From the NCBI RefSeq assembly GCF_003335045.1, contig NZ_QOZG01000004.1:455423-519422 (forward strand): DNA of 64,000 nt, written 5' to 3'. Positions 60,700-64,000 of this stretch are shown here, one piece after another (the stretch's first letter is position 1; every line of letters starts with the position of its first letter). A program made the position numbers and the translations under genes. The notes beneath the pieces were generated by a model. The model made no database searches. It was given only the letters and a program-made list of their open reading frames with translations, and was not told the origin of the DNA. The DNA comes from Paramesorhizobium salinisoli. GTDB lineage: Bacteria; Pseudomonadota; Alphaproteobacteria; Rhizobiales; Rhizobiaceae.

Positions 60700-61539
60700 A
60701 TGAGCCGCGCCACGCAATCCTGGCCGCGGGCCGCGGCGGCGCATGCGATTCTCATCGCCTATACGATGATCGCGCTGTTTCCGGTTGTCGTCATCGTCAT
60801 CAACTCCTTCAAGTCACGCAACGCGATCTTCCGGGCGCCGCTGCAAGTGCCGACGGCGGAGACATTCAGCCTGATCGGCTACCAGACCGTGATCGAGCAG
60901 GGCAATTTCTTCGCCTATTTCCAGAACAGTCTGATCGTGACGGTGGTCTCGATCGCGCTGGTGCTGGTGTTCGGCGCTATGGCCGCCTTTGCGCTTTCTG
61001 AATATCGTTTCCGCGGCAATACGCTGATGGGGCTTTATCTGGCGCTCGGGATCATGATCCCGATCCGGCTCGGGACGGTTTCCATTCTGCAACTGATGGT
61101 GGCCAGCGGACTCGTCGATACGCTGACGGCGCTGATCCTCGTCTATACCGCGCAGGGCTTGCCACTCGCCGTCTTCATCCTGTCGGAGTTCATGAAGCAG
61201 GTTTCGGACGATCTGAAGAATGCCGGGCGCATCGACGGCCTCAGTGAATACCGCATCTTCTTCCGGCTGGTGCTGCCGCTTGTCAGGCCGTCCATGGCGA
61301 CGGTCGCGGTGTTCACCATGATCCCGATCTGGAACGATTTGTGGTTTCCGCTGATCCTCGCGCCCTCCGAGGCGACGAAGACGGTGACACTCGGCGCGCA
61401 GATGTTCATCGGCCAGTATGTCACCAACTGGAATGCGGTGCTTGCCGCCTTGTCGCTGGCGATCTTGCCCGTGCTTGTCCTCTATTTCTTCTTCTCCCGC
61501 CAGCTTATCCGCGGGATAACGGCAGGAGCGGTCAAATGA
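60700..61539 (+). CDS. Sugar ABC transporter permease (MalG-like)
   Basis: 279 residues, about six membrane helices. The EAA-type loop is KNAGRIDGLSEYRIFFRLVLPLVRPS near residue 172. AGGGGAGGTCGCA directly precedes the ATG. It overlaps the oxidoreductase gene by 4 bases. It forms the membrane channel with the 59733 protein. Confidence 0.92.
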   Translation: MSRATQSWPRAAAAHAILIAYTMIALFPVVVIVINSFKSRNAIFRAPLQVPTAETFSLIGYQTVIEQGNFFAYFQNSLIVTVVSIALVLVFGAMAAFALSEYRFRGNTLMGLYLALGIMIPIRLGTVSILQLMVASGLVDTLTALILVYTAQGLPLAVFILSEFMKQVSDDLKNAGRIDGLSEYRIFFRLVLPLVRPSMATVAVFTMIPIWNDLWFPLILAPSEATKTVTLGAQMFIGQYVTNWNAVLAALSLAILPVLVLYFFFSRQLIRGITAGAVK

Positions 61540-62606
61540 TTGCGGAAAATTTGCGCCCCGTGCGCGTGATGGTCGCCGGACTGGGCAATATGGGTCTGAG
61601 CCATGCGCTCGCTTACGACGCCAATCCGGGGTTCGAGATCGTCGGCCTCGTCAACCGCTCCACTCCAGAGCTTCCTGAAAGCCTGCGTTCATATCCCTTC
61701 TTCAATTCCTTCGATCAGGCGTTGGAGGAGCTTGCGCCGGATCTCGTCTGCATCGCCACCTATTCGGATAGCCATGCCGATTATGCGGTAAAGGCGATGG
61801 AGAGGGGCGCCGACGTTTTTGTCGAAAAGCCATTGGCGACCAATGTCGCCGATGCCGAGCGCGTCGTGGCGACGGCAAAGGCGACGGGTGCCAAGCTGGT
61901 GGTTGGCTACATCCTGCGCCACCATCCATCATGGACGAAGCTGATCGCCGAGGCGAGAGCGCTTGGCGGTCCCTATGTCTTCCGCATGAACCTCAACCAG
62001 CGATCAAGCGGCACCCACTGGGAAACGCATAAGCAATTGATGAAGACGACCTCGCCGATCGTTGATTGCGGCGTGCACTATGTCGACGTCATGTGCCAGA
62101 TCACCGATGCGAAGCCCGTTCAGGTGCGCGGTATGGGACTGCGTCTTTCGCCGGAAATCGACAGCGCGATGTATAATTACGGCCATCTGCAGGTTCTGTT
62201 CGATGACGGCTCCATCGGCTGGTACGAGGCCGGCTGGGGGCCGATGATGTCGGAGACGGCTTTTTTCGTAAAGGACGTCATCTCGCCCAATGGCTGCGTT
62301 TCCATCGTGATGGACGAGGGCGCCAAATCCGCCGATATCGATACCCATACGAAGACCTCCGTTATCCGCGTTCATTCGGCGAAAATGGATGAGCGAGGCA
62401 AGCTTGCGGAAGCCGATCGCCACCTCTCGATGGAAGGCGAGCCGGACCATCAGGGGCTCTGCGATCTCGAACAGGCGTTCGTGCTGCGGGCTATTCGGGA
62501 GAATATCGATCTCACCCGCCATATGGGCGACGCCGTCCAGTCGCTGCGCATCTGCCTTGCGGCGGATGAGAGCGTGCGCACGGGACAACCCGTCATTCTC
62601 GCCTAA
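61536..62606 (+). CDS. Gfo/Idh/MocA-family oxidoreductase
   Basis: 356 residues. N-terminal NAD(P) Rossmann domain (VMVAGLGNMGLSHALAY at 11-27), the EKPLATN motif at about 100, and the substrate-side HYVDVMC. The family acts on sugars and amino-sugar derivatives, often as a dehydrogenase or glycosidase. It lies between permease and ATPase genes of the amino-sugar transporter, so it probably modifies the imported sugar; the reaction is unknown. An open frame reaches 61341, but the ATGA overlap at 61536 marks the start. Confidence 0.88.
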   Translation: MIAENLRPVRVMVAGLGNMGLSHALAYDANPGFEIVGLVNRSTPELPESLRSYPFFNSFDQALEELAPDLVCIATYSDSHADYAVKAMERGADVFVEKPLATNVADAERVVATAKATGAKLVVGYILRHHPSWTKLIAEARALGGPYVFRMNLNQRSSGTHWETHKQLMKTTSPIVDCGVHYVDVMCQITDAKPVQVRGMGLRLSPEIDSAMYNYGHLQVLFDDGSIGWYEAGWGPMMSETAFFVKDVISPNGCVSIVMDEGAKSADIDTHTKTSVIRVHSAKMDERGKLAEADRHLSMEGEPDHQGLCDLEQAFVLRAIRENIDLTRHMGDAVQSLRICLAADESVRTGQPVILA

Positions 62607-62634
62607 GACGATCTTAAAGGACAGGAATCACGAT

Positions 62635-63636
62635 TTGGGTACGCTGAAGCTGGAAAATATCCGCAAGTCTTTCGGATCGGTCGATGTCCTGAAGGGTATC
62701 GATCTCGATGTGAGGGACGGGGAACTGGTCGTTTTCGTCGGGCCGTCCGGCTGTGGAAAGTCAACCTTGCTGCGAATCATTGCGGGTCTTGAAGACGCGA
62801 CGTCGGGCGAAGTGCTGATCGACGGCGAGGCTGCCGGCCATATTCCGCCCGCCAAGCGCGGCATTGCCATGGTGTTCCAGACCTACGCGCTTTATCCGCA
62901 TCTGACCGTGCGCGATAATATGGGCCTAGGCCTCAAGCAGGCGGGGACACCGGCGGCCGAAATCACCACGCGCGTTGCAAAGGCCTCGGCCATGCTGTCG
63001 CTCGACGATTACCTGACGCGCCGGCCGGCCGAGCTTTCGGGCGGACAGCGCCAGCGCGTCGCCATCGGTCGGGCGCTGGTGCGCGAGCCGAAACTGTTCC
63101 TGTTCGACGAGCCGCTTTCCAATCTGGATGCGGCGCTGCGCGTCAATACGCGGCTCGAGATCGCCCGTCTCCACCGGGAACTGTCAGCGACCATGATATA
63201 TGTGACGCATGACCAGGTCGAGGCGATGACGCTCGCCGACAAGATCGTCGTGCTTAACAATGGCCGGATCGAACAGATCGGCGCGCCGATGGAGCTTTAC
63301 AATTCACCGGCCAATCTGTTTGTCGCAGGGTTCATCGGTTCGCCGAAAATGAACTTCATCGATGCGGAACGCCTCGGACATCATACGGTGAAGACGATCG
63401 GCGTCAGGCCGGAACACATCACCGTCGATCCGAAAGCCGGCACATGGCAAGGCAGCGTCATGCATGTCGAGCATCTCGGGCCAGATACCAATCTCTATCT
63501 CGACAGCAAGGAAGCCGGACTCATCACCATCCGGATCTTTGGCGAGTACAGGACAGAGCCGGGCGCGCTGCTCTATGCGACGCCGGATTCTGCCAGGACC
63601 TACCGGTTCGATGCGGCGGGCCAGATCATCGCCTGA
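62635..63636 (+). CDS. Sugar ABC transporter ATP-binding protein (MsmK/UgpC type)
   Basis: 333 residues. Walker A GPSGCGKS at about 37-44, signature LSGGQRQRVAIGRAL, Walker B LFLFDEPLSNLD and a C-terminal TOBE domain. The likely start is the TTG at 62635 (reads GTLKLENIRKSFG), with AGGACAGGAATC upstream; no ATG gives the family N-terminus, although the frame stays open back to 62389. It energises the amino-sugar importer. A terminator follows at 63691. Confidence 0.9.
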   Translation: MGTLKLENIRKSFGSVDVLKGIDLDVRDGELVVFVGPSGCGKSTLLRIIAGLEDATSGEVLIDGEAAGHIPPAKRGIAMVFQTYALYPHLTVRDNMGLGLKQAGTPAAEITTRVAKASAMLSLDDYLTRRPAELSGGQRQRVAIGRALVREPKLFLFDEPLSNLDAALRVNTRLEIARLHRELSATMIYVTHDQVEAMTLADKIVVLNNGRIEQIGAPMELYNSPANLFVAGFIGSPKMNFIDAERLGHHTVKTIGVRPEHITVDPKAGTWQGSVMHVEHLGPDTNLYLDSKEAGLITIRIFGEYRTEPGALLYATPDSARTYRFDAAGQIIA

Positions 63637-63690
63637 TCAGATCCGAGGTGGGTGGGTTGCCTCTCCGGATCGATAGAGGGTGAATGATGA

Positions 63691-63721
63691 GACGGACGGG
63701 CGGCAGCGTCCGTCCGTTTTT
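63691..63721 (+). terminator. Terminator of the amino-sugar transport operon
   Basis: GACGGACG / CGTCCGTC (63691-63698, 63707-63714), 8-base loop, then CG and TTTTT. 54 bp after the ATPase stop. Confidence 0.88.
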
Positions 63722-63792
63722 CATTATCCGGCTTTCAAAACCCCGATCTTCTGGGGTGACGAAAGAAATCTGAAAAAAGATGAATTATGGAG

Positions 63793-63821
63793 TTGACAGT
63801 TTCGTAGGGTGGGGCCTATAA
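63793..63821 (+). promoter_or_regulatory. Strong sigma-70-type promoter, probably of an rrn operon
   Basis: TTGACA (63793-63798), exactly 17 bases, then CTATAA (63816-63821). The perfect -35, the CTATAA -10 and the GC-rich leader with short dyads resemble rhizobial rRNA promoters. The gene itself is outside the window. Confidence 0.65.
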
Positions 63822-63980
63822 AGCGCCACAACGAGGGTGGCGCGCCGCTGGCGAGTAAGTAGTTCGCTCTCGGGGCAGGCTAAGAGATCTTCTCAATGTC
63901 TTGCCGTAAAGGTCTGAAAAGACTTGTTAATTTGACCTGGTGGCGAAAGCTTGAAAGGTTGTTTTCCCCGAAAAAAGGGG

Positions 63981-63986
63981 TTGACA
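63981..63986 (+). promoter_or_regulatory. Second -35-like element at the right edge
   Basis: TTGACA preceded by the small dyad CCCC-N7-GGGG. If this is a tandem P2 promoter its -10 lies just beyond or at the window edge. Confidence 0.45.
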
Positions 63987-64000
63987 AAGGGATCACGAAG

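Larger units (their letters stand above)
63637..64000. other. Gene-free end of window: terminator then stable-RNA-type promoters
   Basis: No protein-coding gene is supported here. The region holds the terminator of the transport operon (63691-63721), a strong -35/-10 promoter (63793-63821) and a second TTGACA at 63981. No tRNA or rRNA sequence is visible before the window ends. Confidence 0.7.

Noticed and set aside
1..64000. CRISPR arrays, prophage, insertion sequences, tRNA genes
   Set aside because: No regularly spaced direct repeats, transposase, integrase or phage genes, and no cloverleaf-type sequence were seen anywhere in the window.

Overview
The window is about 60% GC and densely coded, from an alphaproteobacterium of the order Hyphomicrobiales (Rhizobiales). 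The closest look-alikes I recognise are Brucella/Ochrobactrum and neighbouring Phyllobacteriaceae. The evidence is a VjbR-type LuxR regulator next to flhB, an FtcR/Rem-type orphan regulator, a 282-residue flagellin, FlaF/FlbT, and the rhizobial motor genes motB, motC and motE. Identity was judged by reading the sequence, not by a database search.

Layout. Positions 1-4500 hold the end of an N-formylglutamate amidohydrolase gene, an RpiR regulator, gnd, and a quinone-type glyoxalase/dioxygenase with an esterase. Positions 4502-8426 are a four-gene ABC uptake operon (minus strand). Positions 8741-12469 are an emrBA-type efflux operon with a divergent TetR regulator and two near-identical operator palindromes.

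Positions 12722-48032 are one contiguous flagellar block bounded on the left by vjbR. It contains flhB-fliG-fliN-orf-fliM-motA (minus), then orf(DUF1217)-flgF-fliI-orf-flgB-flgC-fliE-flgG-flgA-flgI-motE-flgH-fliL-fliP (plus) and monocistronic fliC. These are followed by fliF-fliH(candidate)-motB-motC-fliK-lytic transglycosylase, ftcR, and flgE-flgK-flgL-flaF-flbT-flgD-fliQ-flhA-fliR-orf-flgJ-flgN(candidate)-orf. No che genes, fliD or fliS are in the window. Immediately right of the block, on the minus strand, are a complete LuxI-family acyl-homoserine-lactone synthase and a PilZ-domain gene.

Positions 49286-52536 are zur-znuB-znuC with divergent znuA and a Zur-box-like dyad, followed by an Rrf2 regulator. 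Positions 53177-63636 are an amino-sugar (GlcNAc/MurNAc) recycling locus. Kinase-gntR-SIS deaminase-nagA lies on the minus strand; murQ, ABC solute-binding protein, two permeases, an oxidoreductase and the ATPase lie on the plus strand. A RIME-like inverted repeat pair sits between the solute-binding protein and first permease genes. The last 200 bases carry a strong promoter and a second -35-like element that look like the leader of a stable-RNA (probably rrn) operon beginning beyond the window.

The most interesting point is the regulatory framing of the flagellar block: a VjbR-type quorum-sensing receptor at one end and a LuxI synthase with all the family's invariant residues at the other. 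The synthase has a 19-bp perfect dyad in a plausible activator position and a PilZ gene downstream. Brucella itself is known for having VjbR but no recognised LuxI.
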